A stretch of 64,000 nt of DNA, taken from contig NZ_JAGTAS010000058.1 in NCBI RefSeq assembly GCF_025685425.1, positions 1,116,001 through 1,180,000 of the forward strand. The letters are read 5' to 3'. Below the pieces are notes generated by a model that did not search any database, was not told the origin of the DNA, and saw nothing but the letters and a program-made list of their open reading frames with translations. Below, one piece after another: positions 1 to 8,219 of the stretch (position 1 is the stretch's first letter; each line of letters begins with the position of its first letter). This DNA comes from Terriglobus albidus (GTDB taxonomy: Bacteria > Acidobacteriota > Terriglobia > Terriglobales > Acidobacteriaceae). Both the position numbers and the translations under genes were made by a program.

Positions 1-2375
1 GTGCGCTGAATCTGCGGGGCGACCCGCTTCCCTTTCACAAACCGCAACAGTTGCAACGAGCGGCTTGCGGCCCAGCGCCAGCGCGCTTTGAAGATGGGGG
101 AAGCGAGGGCTGCCTGTTCGAGAAGCTCCTTTGCGGTCTCGACGGTGAGGAAGTGAAAGACGTCAGCGAGCGGGAAGCTGTGCTGCTCGGCAAGGCAGAT
201 GTTGATGCCATTGTCGGTGGCGGCTGCCTGCAGCTCGAAGTTAAAGCCGCGGCAGAAACGTTTGCGTAGAGCGAGGCCCCAGGCCTTGTTGATGCGTCCG
301 CCGAAAGGAGCGTGCAGGACGAGTTGCATACCGCCGCCCTCATCGAAGAAGCGTTCGGCGATGATGGTCTGCCGTGTGGGAACAGCGCCGAGGACGGCTT
401 TGCCTTCCACGACGTAGCGTACGAGCTGTGCGGCTCCGCCGGGGCAGAGACCACACTCCTGCTGCAGCCACTCTGCGGCGGCCATGGCTTGTGGATGCGA
501 AGCTGCGGTGAGGCCGGGAAGAACATCGGGTACAAGTTCGGCGATCTCCTGGCGAAGTCTGCCGACACCTTCGCTGAGGAGATCGGTACGTTGCGGAGCC
601 TCGCCTTCCCAGAACGGCAATGTCGGCGGAGCGCCTTGTGCATCTTCGACAAGGACGCGGCCTTCCGCTTCGACACGCTGGATACGCCAGCTTGTGTTGC
701 CGAGCAGCACGACATCGCCGGGGCCGGAGTCGACGGCGAAGTGTTCATCGAGCGTGGCGATCTGCACGTTCTCCGGCTGCAGCATGACGGCGTACTGTGC
801 GACGTCGGGAATCGCTCCGCCGTTGCCGATCGCAGTCATGCGGGCGCCGCGGCGGGGGTGTAGCTCTCCGCGGACACCGTCGCGCATGAGGTAAGCGCCG
901 TAGCGCCCGCGTGAGGACTCGATGCCCTGGTGCAGCAATGCGATCAGTTCGTCGAAGGTGGCGCGTTCGAGATCGCGATAGGGCCAGGCGCGTTTGAAGA
1001 CAGCAAAGAGATCGTCTTCACGCCAGGGCTCTGCGCCGACGGCGGCGACGATCTGCTGCATGAGTACATCTTTGGGCGCAGGCGGAATCTCCAGCCTGTC
1101 GAGATCGCCGGAGCGCATGGCGCGGATGAGCGCAGCCTGCTCCATCATGTCATCGCGGGTGGTGGCGAAGAACCGGCCTTTTGGGATGGCTCCGCGCCAG
1201 TGGCCGGCGCGGCCGACGCGCTGCATGGCAACGGCAACGGCGCGTGTGGTGGCAATCTGGCAGACGAGATCGACATCGCCGATGTCGATACCGAGCTCGA
1301 GCGATGCGGTGGCGATCAAAATCTTGATCTCGCCGTTTTTCAGCTTCTGTTCGGCGTCGAGCCGCAGAGCACGCGACAGTGAGCCGTGATGCGCGGCAAC
1401 GTTCTCCGCTCCGAGACGCTCGGCGAGATTGAAGGCAAGACGCTCGACGAGACGGCGCGTGTTGACGAAGACCAGTGTGGAGCGATGCGTCTCGGTCAGA
1501 GCGACGAGCTTGTCGTACATCTCATCCCACATGCGGTTCGAAGTCACGGAGCCGAGTTCTTCGCTGGGAACCTCGATGGCCAGATCGAGATAACGCCGCT
1601 GGCCAACCTGAACAATGGTGACTGGCCGCTCGCCTGCGCCGACGAGGAAGTTGCCAACCAACTGAATGGGATTTTGTGTAGCGCTGAGGCCAATACGCTG
1701 CGGAGTTGTGCTGAGACCGGTCAACATGCCTCCGGCGGCGAGACGGTTCTCTCCGCGCACCAAAGCGTCGAGGCGTTCGAGCGTGAGTGTGAGATGCGAT
1801 CCGCGCTTGTCGTCGGCAACAGCATGAATTTCGTCGACGATGACGGTACGCACGCGGCGCAAATTTTCACGCGCCTTGAGCGCAGTGAGCATCATGTAGA
1901 GGCTCTCGGGCGTGGTGACCAGGATGTGCGGCGGCCGCTTGAGCATGGCGGCGCGATCCTTTGCCGGTGTATCGCCGGTGCGAACGCCGGTACGGATCTC
2001 GGGGCAGAGATAGCCGCGTTCAAGAGCGAGAGCCTGGATCTCGCGCAACGGACCGTCGAGGTTCTTCTGCACGTCGTTGGAGAGCGCCTTCAATGGTGAG
2101 ACATAAACGACGTGAGTCGATGCATCGAGACGGCCTTCGATGGCCTGCCGCAGCAGAGCGTCGATGCAGACCAGAAAGGCCGCGAGGGTTTTACCGGAGC
2201 CGGTGGGTGCAGAGATGAGAACTGGCTCGCCGCGAACGATCGCAGGCCAGCCGGCGATCTGCGGCTCAGTGGGTGAGCCGAACTTGCGCAGGAACCACTC
2301 GCGTACGACGGGATGCGCCCATTCCATGGCCGGATCGGCAAAGGTCTCCTCGGGCAGCAGGGTCGCGGTGGCCAT
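1..2375 (-). CDS. lhr: Lhr-type ATP-dependent DEAD/DEAH helicase, 3' end outside window
   Basis: The frame is open from an ATG at 2375 to the left edge, about 791 codons with no stop. It is a superfamily 2 helicase of the Lhr type, a DNA/RNA helicase linked to DNA repair. Visible motifs are Walker A APTGSGKT at residues 56-63, motif Ia (YVSPLKAL), TTPESL, the DEIH box at 181-184, GLSAT, and a C-terminal RecA domain with ATASLELGID and MQRVGRAGH. The Lhr-specific region follows the helicase core. Lhr proteins usually have about 1400-1600 residues, or about 900 for Lhr-core, so the C terminus is missing here. The start gives MATATLLPEE with no strong Shine-Dalgarno. The gene is divergent from kdsC, with repeat A1 between them. 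Family assignment is firm; whether it is full-length Lhr or Lhr-core cannot be seen. Confidence 0.93.
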   Translation of the reverse strand, partial: MATATLLPEETFADPAMEWAHPVVREWFLRKFGSPTEPQIAGWPAIVRGEPVLISAPTGSGKTLAAFLVCIDALLRQAIEGRLDASTHVVYVSPLKALSNDVQKNLDGPLREIQALALERGYLCPEIRTGVRTGDTPAKDRAAMLKRPPHILVTTPESLYMMLTALKARENLRRVRTVIVDEIHAVADDKRGSHLTLTLERLDALVRGENRLAAGGMLTGLSTTPQRIGLSATQNPIQLVGNFLVGAGERPVTIVQVGQRRYLDLAIEVPSEELGSVTSNRMWDEMYDKLVALTETHRSTLVFVNTRRLVERLAFNLAERLGAENVAAHHGSLSRALRLDAEQKLKNGEIKILIATASLELGIDIGDVDLVCQIATTRAVAVAMQRVGRAGHWRGAIPKGRFFATTRDDMMEQAALIRAMRSGDLDRLEIPPAPKDVLMQQIVAAVGAEPWREDDLFAVFKRAWPYRDLERATFDELIALLHQGIESSRGRYGAYLMRDGVRGELHPRRGARMTAIGNGGAIPDVAQYAVMLQPENVQIATLDEHFAVDSGPGDVVLLGNTSWRIQRVEAEGRVLVEDAQGAPPTLPFWEGEAPQRTDLLSEGVGRLRQEIAELVPDVLPGLTAASHPQAMAAAEWLQQECGLCPGGAAQLVRYVVEGKAVLGAVPTRQTIIAERFFDEGGGMQLVLHAPFGGRINKAWGLALRKRFCRGFNFELQAAATDNGINICLAEQHSFPLADVFHFLTVETAKELLEQAALASPIFKARWRWAASRSLQLLRFVKGKRVAPQIQR

Positions 2376-2467
2376 GCATCATTCTATCGTCTCCTTCGCA
2401 ATTCCTTCGCCTGTGATTTCCACCAGCTATCCCCTTCAGGGGCTTGGTTTCCGGGTTTTCATGGCAC

Positions 2468-2582
2468 TAGAGCATTTTCCTGCAGGTGTAGTGCAGGGCT
2501 TGTACATCTATGGGCGTTTTCCGCAATGAAAACGCCACTGCACGCTTCTCTCGGGATGCCCAACAACAGGAAAAATGCTCTA
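2468..2582 (+). repeat. Palindromic element family A, copy A1
   Basis: A 115-bp element with terminal inverted repeats, TAGAGCATTTTCC on the left and GGAAAAATGCTCTA on the right. It has an inner inverted repeat GGCGTTTTC / GAAAACGCC around position 2520. It lies between the helicase start and the kdsC start. The ATG in its centre (2526) is in frame with kdsC with no stop between. Five more copies occur in this window. Confidence 0.9.
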
Positions 2583-2600
2583 CTGATACCCTCAGTTCTG

Positions 2601-3194
2601 ATGACTGCCACAGAACGCGCCTCCCGTATCAAGCTTCTTGTCTTCGACGTCGACGGTGTCCTGACGGATGGAACTCTCTGGTTTATCCCTATCGGCAAAG
2701 ATGCCAACGGCCAGCCAGTCGCGGTCGAAACCAAAGGATTCTCCGCCCATGACGGCCTGGGCATTGCCATTGGGCGCACCGCCGGGCTGAAGGTAGCGAT
2801 CGTGACCAAGCGCCAGTCGGATACGGTCGCCGTCCGCATGCGCGATTTGAAGATCGACTATGTCTACCAGGGCCAGCACTTCAAGATGCGAGCGGTACAG
2901 GAGATCTGTGCGAAGGAAGGCATCACGCTGGATGAAGTGGCGTACGTCGGTGATGATGTCATCGATCTGCCGGTGATGAATCATGTCGGCCTGGCGATTG
3001 CGGTTGCCAATGCACGTCCCCAGGTGAAGCAGATGGCACATTGGACGACAGCGAATCTGCCCGGCTATGGCGCGGGACGCGATGCGATTGAGTTCATCCT
3101 TGAGGCCCAGGGCAAACTTGCTTCAGCAATGGCGTCCTACCTGGATGAGGCCAATGAAGGAAAAGTTGCGGATATCGGCCAGGGCGGAATGTGA
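2601..3194 (+). CDS. kdsC: KdsC-like HAD phosphatase (3-deoxy-manno-octulosonate-8-phosphate phosphatase)
   Basis: A 197-residue cytoplasmic phosphatase of the HAD superfamily without a large cap, as in KdsC, which removes phosphate from KDO-8-phosphate in lipopolysaccharide synthesis. The nucleophile motif FDVDGVLTDG starts at residue 15 (Asp16 nucleophile, Asp18 acid/base). Motif II is IVTKR and motif IV is GDDVIDLPVM. The order and spacing fit KdsC, and the length is slightly above the usual 170-190. I chose the ATG at 2601 because it puts the DxD near the N terminus. An upstream in-frame ATG at 2526 inside repeat A1 would add 25 repeat-derived residues. Neither start has a clear Shine-Dalgarno. 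A terminator hairpin follows at 3237. Other C0-type HAD phosphatases cannot be fully excluded. Confidence 0.85.
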   Translation: MTATERASRIKLLVFDVDGVLTDGTLWFIPIGKDANGQPVAVETKGFSAHDGLGIAIGRTAGLKVAIVTKRQSDTVAVRMRDLKIDYVYQGQHFKMRAVQEICAKEGITLDEVAYVGDDVIDLPVMNHVGLAIAVANARPQVKQMAHWTTANLPGYGAGRDAIEFILEAQGKLASAMASYLDEANEGKVADIGQGGM

Positions 3195-3236
3195 AGCGAG
3201 TTGAAAATTAAAAGTCGAAATGAAGACGTACTGCAG

Positions 3237-3266
3237 GGTCAGGCGAAGATTTTGCCTGACCTTTGT
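3237..3266 (+). terminator. Intrinsic terminator after kdsC
   Basis: Perfect 8-bp inverted repeat, GGTCAGGC at 3237-3244 and GCCTGACC at 3254-3261, with a 9-nt loop. It is followed by TTTGTTGT, 43 bases after the kdsC stop codon. Confidence 0.7.
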
Positions 3267-3435
3267 TGTAAGGCGTTCTTGTTAGGAACGCTTTGCGTTT
3301 GTCATTTCGTAGCGCAGCGAAGAAATCTGCTTTTTCTTCTTTACCCACGGTAGTAACAGGCAAAAAAGCGGTCTCGCTTCGCTCGATACCCCACCCTTTG
3401 CTACGCAAAGAACGGGGCAGCAAGTGTGTTCCCAA
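3267..3435. repeat. Intergenic repeat debris between kdsC and the FUSC gene
   Basis: No credible gene is visible between the kdsC terminator and the FUSC stop codon. The stretch includes a family C-like hairpin at about 3391-3418 (ACCCCACCC ... ACGGGGCA) and several short A/T-rich and 'cgtagcgcagcga' motifs. These look like the non-coding repeats common in Acidobacteria. An open frame on the minus strand here (3208-3435) has no family features. Confidence 0.5.
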
Positions 3436-4527
3436 CTAAACGGCGGGCTCATCCTCTGGCGCCGGCCAGGCTCGGCGGAAGAGGTGGAAGATAGCGTGGA
3501 TCACAAGCGCCAGCAGGCCGCCTATCGTTGTAGCCAACATGCGATTGTGGAGCACATATTCTTCCGGCAAATGGTTGAAGGCCAGCAGGAAGGCGATGTA
3601 GCCGGTAATGGCCACCGTGAAGGCTCCGTAGTTCACGTTCATGAAGACATAGGACGCCCATAGATAGATCAGCACCAGCACAATCAGGACCCAGAGGTTC
3701 GGCCGCAGCAGCGTAGCGACTACAGTGGCCACGCCCGCACCGAGGTAGGTGCCGAGAAGGCGAAGGACGGTGCGCTCGGTGGTGAGGTAAAACTCCGGCT
3801 TCACGACGAGGATGGCCGTCATGGCAATCCAATAGCCATTGGGCATTGGCCACCAGAACCGATAGAGCATCACCGCGATGGCAGTCGTAACCGCCAGGCG
3901 TACTGCAAAGTGGAAGTAGATACTGCGTGGTGTGATGTGCGAAAGCAGATAACTCGCGCGGAACTTCTGAGGATCGAAGTGCGGATCGGTAAGGTTGGCG
4001 CGAATACGCGGAACAAAGCGCCAGAAGTAGAGGATGGCGAAGAACTCCAGCGCAGCGCCGACTAACGTTGCCACACCGCGCAGCGCCGCCTGATGAAAGG
4101 TGCCGAGCAGGCGACCGTGCGTATCAGGAGCGGCGGAAGAGATGATGAGGTAGACGCAGCACTGCACACCGACCCAGGAGGCCGCGGTTCCCTGCGATTG
4201 CATCAGGCCATAGACGAAAGCCCACAGGACGCAGACGCAGCCAAGAGCGAAGCTGTCGACGGCGAAGAGCGCTCCTAAAAACGTGGAGATCGTGATGCCG
4301 AAGGCCGCGGCCAGCATGGGGCCATAGCGATAGAAGATAGGCTGCTGAAACGATCCGAAGCCTACACACATCGCTCCGCCGACGGCCATGGCTGCCCAGC
4401 TCTGCTGGTCAATCAGAATGCCGGCTGCCATCACCAGCAGGACGGCTGGCAGACAGATCAGCGCATGAAGGGGCTCGGCTTCATTCCAGGCGAAGCGTGT
4501 GATCTTGATAGCTTCTTCGTTGGCCAC
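3436..4527 (-). CDS. FUSC-family inner-membrane protein (putative aromatic-acid/fusaric-acid type exporter)
   Basis: A 363-residue integral membrane protein. Residues 20-160 hold about five or six hydrophobic segments. A short charged cytoplasmic stretch follows (RFVPRIRANLTDPHFDPQKF), then a second membrane block that begins RLAVTTAIAVMLY and ends near ALVIHAIFHLFR. The two-block layout and the motif MPNGYWIAMTAILVVKP match the FUSC-like family that includes fusaric-acid resistance proteins and AaeB. The protein is shorter than full AaeB (about 650) because the large soluble domains are missing. The ATG at 4527 follows repeat A2 by 22 bases. No membrane-fusion partner is adjacent, so an export role is inferred from family only. 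Confidence 0.75.
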   Translation of the reverse strand: MANEEAIKITRFAWNEAEPLHALICLPAVLLVMAAGILIDQQSWAAMAVGGAMCVGFGSFQQPIFYRYGPMLAAAFGITISTFLGALFAVDSFALGCVCVLWAFVYGLMQSQGTAASWVGVQCCVYLIISSAAPDTHGRLLGTFHQAALRGVATLVGAALEFFAILYFWRFVPRIRANLTDPHFDPQKFRASYLLSHITPRSIYFHFAVRLAVTTAIAVMLYRFWWPMPNGYWIAMTAILVVKPEFYLTTERTVLRLLGTYLGAGVATVVATLLRPNLWVLIVLVLIYLWASYVFMNVNYGAFTVAITGYIAFLLAFNHLPEEYVLHNRMLATTIGGLLALVIHAIFHLFRRAWPAPEDEPAV

Positions 4528-4549
4528 GGCACAGGATTATATGCGGAGC

Positions 4550-4663
4550 GGGAGCATTTTCACTGTAGATGTAATGTAGGGCTACTGCATCTATGGGCGT
4601 TTTCCGCAATGAAAACGCCGCGGCACTCGCCTTCCGATACCCAGCAACAGGGAAAATGCTCTA
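4550..4663 (+). repeat. Palindromic element family A, copy A2
   Basis: A 114-bp copy. Its left end is GGAGCATTTTCACTG and its right end is CAGGGAAAATGCTCTA, with the inner GGCGTTTTC / GAAAACGCC pair. It lies upstream of the FUSC gene. The last three bases (CTA, 4661-4663) are the TAG stop codon of the GH28 gene on the minus strand. Confidence 0.9.
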
Positions 4664-6313
4664 TACCGCCCGGTTGTCCACATTTGCCAGCGTCGTATCC
4701 TTTGCAGCACGGGACCACATCAGCCGGAAGTCCGTCACGTTGTGCAAGGAGAAGTTCTCCTGCGCAGGCGCGGTGATGGCGAAGAGGTCGGCACGATGCA
4801 CGTCTTCAAGCCACATGGCGGGACGCGGATCCGCCGTAGCCGGAGCGATCTCGATGTGTGACATCTCGAGGTTACGCAAGTGGCGCAGGAAGAAACCGTG
4901 CGAGGGCGTGGGACCGAAGCGCAGCAGCTCGGGGTAGTCCTCTTCCTTCTCAGGGACCTTCAACGTGCGCCACTCGGTCATCGGCTGGCGGTCGTCTCCC
5001 CACCCCACACGCATCTGCCTGGGCAGACCTTCGTGTCCGAAGTAGCAGTTGGAAAGCTTGACGTCTTCAATGAGGTTCTCGGGGATGCCGGAGAAGAGGC
5101 ACGCGGTCGATGCCGCTGAGTTGTAGCTGACCAGATTAGAGATGAGGATGCGGCGCAGAGTGCCTTTGCGCAAAGTCTCCTTCGGATTGCGGTTACGGCG
5201 ATTCAAACGCAGGAAGAGCGGCGCGTCGACGGTGTCACGCATCGTATTGCCGGTGATGGAGATGTCTTCCAGATACGCGCCATCGGAGGTTTCAAGCGAG
5301 ATGCCTTTGCTGCCCTCGATTACGTTGCCAGAGATGGTGATATTGCGGAAGCCGCCGTTGGACTCTGTTCCGCACTTGATGCGGCCGTTGCGCGAGACCT
5401 TGGCATCTTCTGCAAATTTCTTCCAGGTGCCGGCGAGTACGCTGCCCAGCTCGTAGTATCCCGAGACGAAGTTGTTGGCAATAGTGACATTGTCGGTCGA
5501 GCGGGCATAGCCGAGCGCGTAGCTCGACTTCGGGCAAATAGCGTCATCCCAGGGAGAGTTGACGGTGCAGTTGGTGACGCGCACATTGCGGCAGCAATCG
5601 ATGTCAAAGCCGTCACGGTCGGTGTCGACCAGCAGGTTATCGAGGGTGAGATTGTCCACGCCGGTTGCCAGCAGACCGAAGTGACCACCTTTCAGCAGGC
5701 GGAAGTCGCGCAGGATGACATTGCGGCAGTTCTTGAGCGCGAAGGTTTTGTTGCCGACACCGGGCTGCTCCGCCTTGAAGGGCTGGTAGCCGCCGCGAAC
5801 TGCGGTCGCAATGCCGTGCGAGAGTCCTTTGCCGAAGATGAGTCCCGGGCCGGAGACGGAGAAGTCATGCTCGTTCTCGGCGTAGAAGAGCGAGTTCTTC
5901 CAGTGGTTGTGGCCGTAGTCCTGGTACGGCGTCCAGGGGTCATTGGGCTCGGCGGCATCGTAGGTTCCGCCACGATAGCCGGTCGTCTCTCCAATCTTGG
6001 GCGAGTCGGCCGCCTGTATGACGCATCCCTGTGCGAGATAAAGATCGACCATCGATTTAAGCCGGATCGTAAAGCACATGTAAGTGCCCGCCGGGAAATA
6101 GAGCGTGCCTCCGCCGGCTTTCGCAACCTCTTCAATGGCCTTGTTGATGGCTGGCGTGTCCACAGTCTTGCCGTCGCCGGTAGCGCCGAAGGTGCGCACG
6201 TTGTACAGAGCCTGGACGTTCTGCGTTTCGGTCTGAGCTTCGGCCATCGAGACATGGCCGACGGCGCCGGCGAGCGCTAGCGGAGAGAGCTTGATAAGAT
6301 CGCGACGTTGCAT
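4661..6313 (-). CDS. Tat-exported GH28 polygalacturonase-type glycoside hydrolase
   Basis: A 550-residue secreted beta-helix enzyme that probably hydrolyses pectin or rhamnogalacturonan. The N terminus MQRRDLIKLSPLALAGAVG is a twin-arginine signal peptide. The mature part starts with a pectate-lyase-3-like region (VRTFGATGDGKTVDTPAINK, PAGTY). GH28 catalytic signatures are DTDRDGFDI, WDDAICPKSS and GRIKCGTES, with many N-x-x-I beta-helix repeats (FRNITISGNVIEG). I took the ATG at 6313, because the longer frame to 6424 would bury the RR signal. The stop codon lies in the last bases of repeat A2. The gene is divergent from panB. Substrate cannot be read from the sequence; the missing classic NTDG spelling suggests a non-standard uronide or rhamnose polymer. 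Confidence 0.88.
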   Translation of the reverse strand: MQRRDLIKLSPLALAGAVGHVSMAEAQTETQNVQALYNVRTFGATGDGKTVDTPAINKAIEEVAKAGGGTLYFPAGTYMCFTIRLKSMVDLYLAQGCVIQAADSPKIGETTGYRGGTYDAAEPNDPWTPYQDYGHNHWKNSLFYAENEHDFSVSGPGLIFGKGLSHGIATAVRGGYQPFKAEQPGVGNKTFALKNCRNVILRDFRLLKGGHFGLLATGVDNLTLDNLLVDTDRDGFDIDCCRNVRVTNCTVNSPWDDAICPKSSYALGYARSTDNVTIANNFVSGYYELGSVLAGTWKKFAEDAKVSRNGRIKCGTESNGGFRNITISGNVIEGSKGISLETSDGAYLEDISITGNTMRDTVDAPLFLRLNRRNRNPKETLRKGTLRRILISNLVSYNSAASTACLFSGIPENLIEDVKLSNCYFGHEGLPRQMRVGWGDDRQPMTEWRTLKVPEKEEDYPELLRFGPTPSHGFFLRHLRNLEMSHIEIAPATADPRPAMWLEDVHRADLFAITAPAQENFSLHNVTDFRLMWSRAAKDTTLANVDNRAV

Positions 6314-6435
6314 GGCGCGACCAGCATACAGCCCGCATGCGAAACGTTTCAATGAAAGGAAGGAGAAAGGACTATACTTAAAGCATTCGGGTTGCATCCT
6401 CTGCGATGATGAGAGGAGCGGCACTGGAGTGAACT

Positions 6436-7344
6436 ATGAGTCTGACCGGATTCCGGGACGCGGCCGTGCGTCCTCTGGGCGTGGCCTCAGCCGTCACACC
6501 CGCGAGCCTGCTGGCGCTGAAGCGCTCAGGGGCGCCTATTACCGCTCTCACCGCATACGACTATCCCACAGCACGGCTGGCTGATGAGGCCGGCATTGAC
6601 ATGCTGCTGGTGGGCGATTCGCTCGCAATGGCCGTTCTGGGCCATGAAGATACACTGGCCGTCACCATGGACGACATGCTGCATCATGCCCGCGCCGTGC
6701 GCCGGGCAACGCAGCGAGCCTTGCTGGTTGTCGACCTGCCGTATGGCAGTTATCAGATCTCTGTGGAAGATACCCTGCGCAATAGTCTGCGCATGGTGAA
6801 AGAGGCAGGCGCCAACGCCGTAAAGCTGGAGGGCGGCGCGGCGATGGCTTCACGCGTACGTGCCGTGTCCGCAGCAGAGATTCCTGTCGTCGCACATATC
6901 GGCCTGACACCGCAGTCCGTCAATCGCATGGGCGGCTACCGCGTACAGGGCCGTAGTGAGATCGAAGCGATGACGCTGCTGGATGACGCTCTGGCGCTGG
7001 AAGATGCTGGAGCGATTGCGATTGTACTGGAAGGGATTCCGCGTGAGCTGGCCGCACTGATTACGGCACGGCTTCACGTGCCAACCATCGGTATTGGAGC
7101 AGGGCCGAAGTGCGATGGCCAGATCCTGGTCTGGCACGATGTCTTTGGCTTGAGCTTCCGCAATGCTCCAAAGTTCGTACGGCAGTTTGAAGATGCCGCA
7201 GCGCTGATGCGGAAGGGTCTCGAGGAGTATCGCACCGCCGTAAGCGAACGAACTTTCCCTCGCGATGAGGAAAGCTACCATCTTCCGGCGAATGTAAACC
7301 TACCTGAGACGGAAGAGCCGGAACTCTCTGTCTGGAGCGAGTAA
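6436..7344 (+). CDS. panB: 3-methyl-2-oxobutanoate hydroxymethyltransferase
   Basis: A 302-residue cytoplasmic enzyme that transfers a hydroxymethyl group from methylene-tetrahydrofolate to 2-oxoisovalerate, the first step of pantothenate synthesis. Family signatures are LTAYDYP, LLVGDSLAMAVLGHEDTL, DLPYGSY, VKLEGG, VAHIGLTPQSV and GIGAGPKCDGQILVWHD. An N-terminal extension of about 20 residues precedes the usual start of the barrel. The ATG at 6436 has GGAG six bases upstream, which supports this start. It is the first gene of panB-panC-coaBC, with only 6 bases to panC. It is divergent from the GH28 gene, and the shared 120-bp region holds both promoters. Confidence 0.96.
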   Translation: MSLTGFRDAAVRPLGVASAVTPASLLALKRSGAPITALTAYDYPTARLADEAGIDMLLVGDSLAMAVLGHEDTLAVTMDDMLHHARAVRRATQRALLVVDLPYGSYQISVEDTLRNSLRMVKEAGANAVKLEGGAAMASRVRAVSAAEIPVVAHIGLTPQSVNRMGGYRVQGRSEIEAMTLLDDALALEDAGAIAIVLEGIPRELAALITARLHVPTIGIGAGPKCDGQILVWHDVFGLSFRNAPKFVRQFEDAAALMRKGLEEYRTAVSERTFPRDEESYHLPANVNLPETEEPELSVWSE

Positions 7345-7350
7345 GCGACG

Positions 7351-7382
7351 ATGCAGACAGTAACGGCAATGCAGACAGTAAC
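7351..7382 (+). repeat. Duplicated start codon region of panC
   Basis: ATGCAGACAGTAAC at 7351-7364 is repeated exactly at 7369-7382, an 18-bp period. Both copies begin with an in-frame ATG, so translation can start at either one. Confidence 0.85.
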
Positions 7383-8217
7383 AACCATCCGCGAGATGCA
7401 GGCGATTGTGCGCGCAGGAAGAAGAGGCTCGGGCATACTTGGCCTGGTGCCAACGATGGGCGCACTGCATGAGGGACATCTGTCGCTGGTGCGCGCGGCG
7501 CGGGCACGATGTACGCATGTGATTGCGACCATCTTTGTAAACCCATTGCAGTTCGGTCCGAACGAAGACTTCTCCCGCTATCCACGAACTTTCGAACGCG
7601 ACGTCGAACTGCTGACCGATGAAGGTGTTGATTGGCTGTTCGCGCCGAGCGCCGAGGAGATGTATCCGGTGGGCGCGCAGACGACGGTCGATGTGCCTGA
7701 ACTGGGAGCACGACTCGATGGAGCATCACGGCCTGGACATTTTCGCGGTGTTGCGACGGTAGTGAGCAAACTGTTTCACATCACCCAGCCGGATCTGGCG
7801 TTCTTTGGACAGAAGGATGCCGCGCAGGTGGCTGTTTTACGACGGATGGTGAAAGATCTGAACTTTCCGCTGGAGCTCGTGGTTTGCCCAACGGTGCGCG
7901 AGGCGGATGGTCTGGCATTGAGCTCGCGCAATCGTTATCTGAATGAGGAAGAACGCAGCCGCGCGCTGGTGCTGTCGCGGGCGCTTCGCAAAGCAGAGGC
8001 GCTGGCGGCGACCGGGACACCTGCAATGTTGCGCGATGCGATGCTGAGTGAATTCGAAAGCACCGACGGTGTGCGTGTCGACTACGCTGCCGTAGTCGAT
8101 CCAGATACGTTGCTGGATGTCAGCGATCTATCGCAAGGCGCGTTGCTGGCGGTAGCAGCGTGGGTGGGCAACACTCGGCTGATCGACAACTTGTTGCTTC
8201 CCGCACGTGAGGTGTAA
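7351..8217 (+). CDS. panC: Pantothenate synthetase
   Basis: A 288-residue enzyme joining pantoate and beta-alanine with ATP. Signatures are VPTMGALHEGH (the HIGH-like motif), IFVNPLQFGPNEDF, FRGVATVVSKLF, FGQKDAAQ and ALSSRNRYL. The length is normal for PanC. The N terminus is odd: the first 14 bases, ATGCAGACAGTAAC, recur 18 bases later, giving MQTVTA-MQTVT, so two in-frame starts exist (7351 and 7369). It is the middle gene of the coenzyme A operon. Its stop is 2 bases before the coaBC start. No panD is seen, so beta-alanine must come from elsewhere. Confidence 0.97.
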   Translation: MQTVTAMQTVTTIREMQAIVRAGRRGSGILGLVPTMGALHEGHLSLVRAARARCTHVIATIFVNPLQFGPNEDFSRYPRTFERDVELLTDEGVDWLFAPSAEEMYPVGAQTTVDVPELGARLDGASRPGHFRGVATVVSKLFHITQPDLAFFGQKDAAQVAVLRRMVKDLNFPLELVVCPTVREADGLALSSRNRYLNEEERSRALVLSRALRKAEALAATGTPAMLRDAMLSEFESTDGVRVDYAAVVDPDTLLDVSDLSQGALLAVAAWVGNTRLIDNLLLPAREV

Positions 8218-8219
8218 CG

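Noticed and set aside
1386-2099. 237-codon open frame on the plus strand opposite the helicase
   Set aside because: The minus strand carries the full set of helicase motifs; this frame has none.
3208-3435. Possible small gene on the minus strand after the FUSC gene
   Set aside because: It consists of repeat motifs and hairpins, with no ribosome-binding site and no recognisable protein features.
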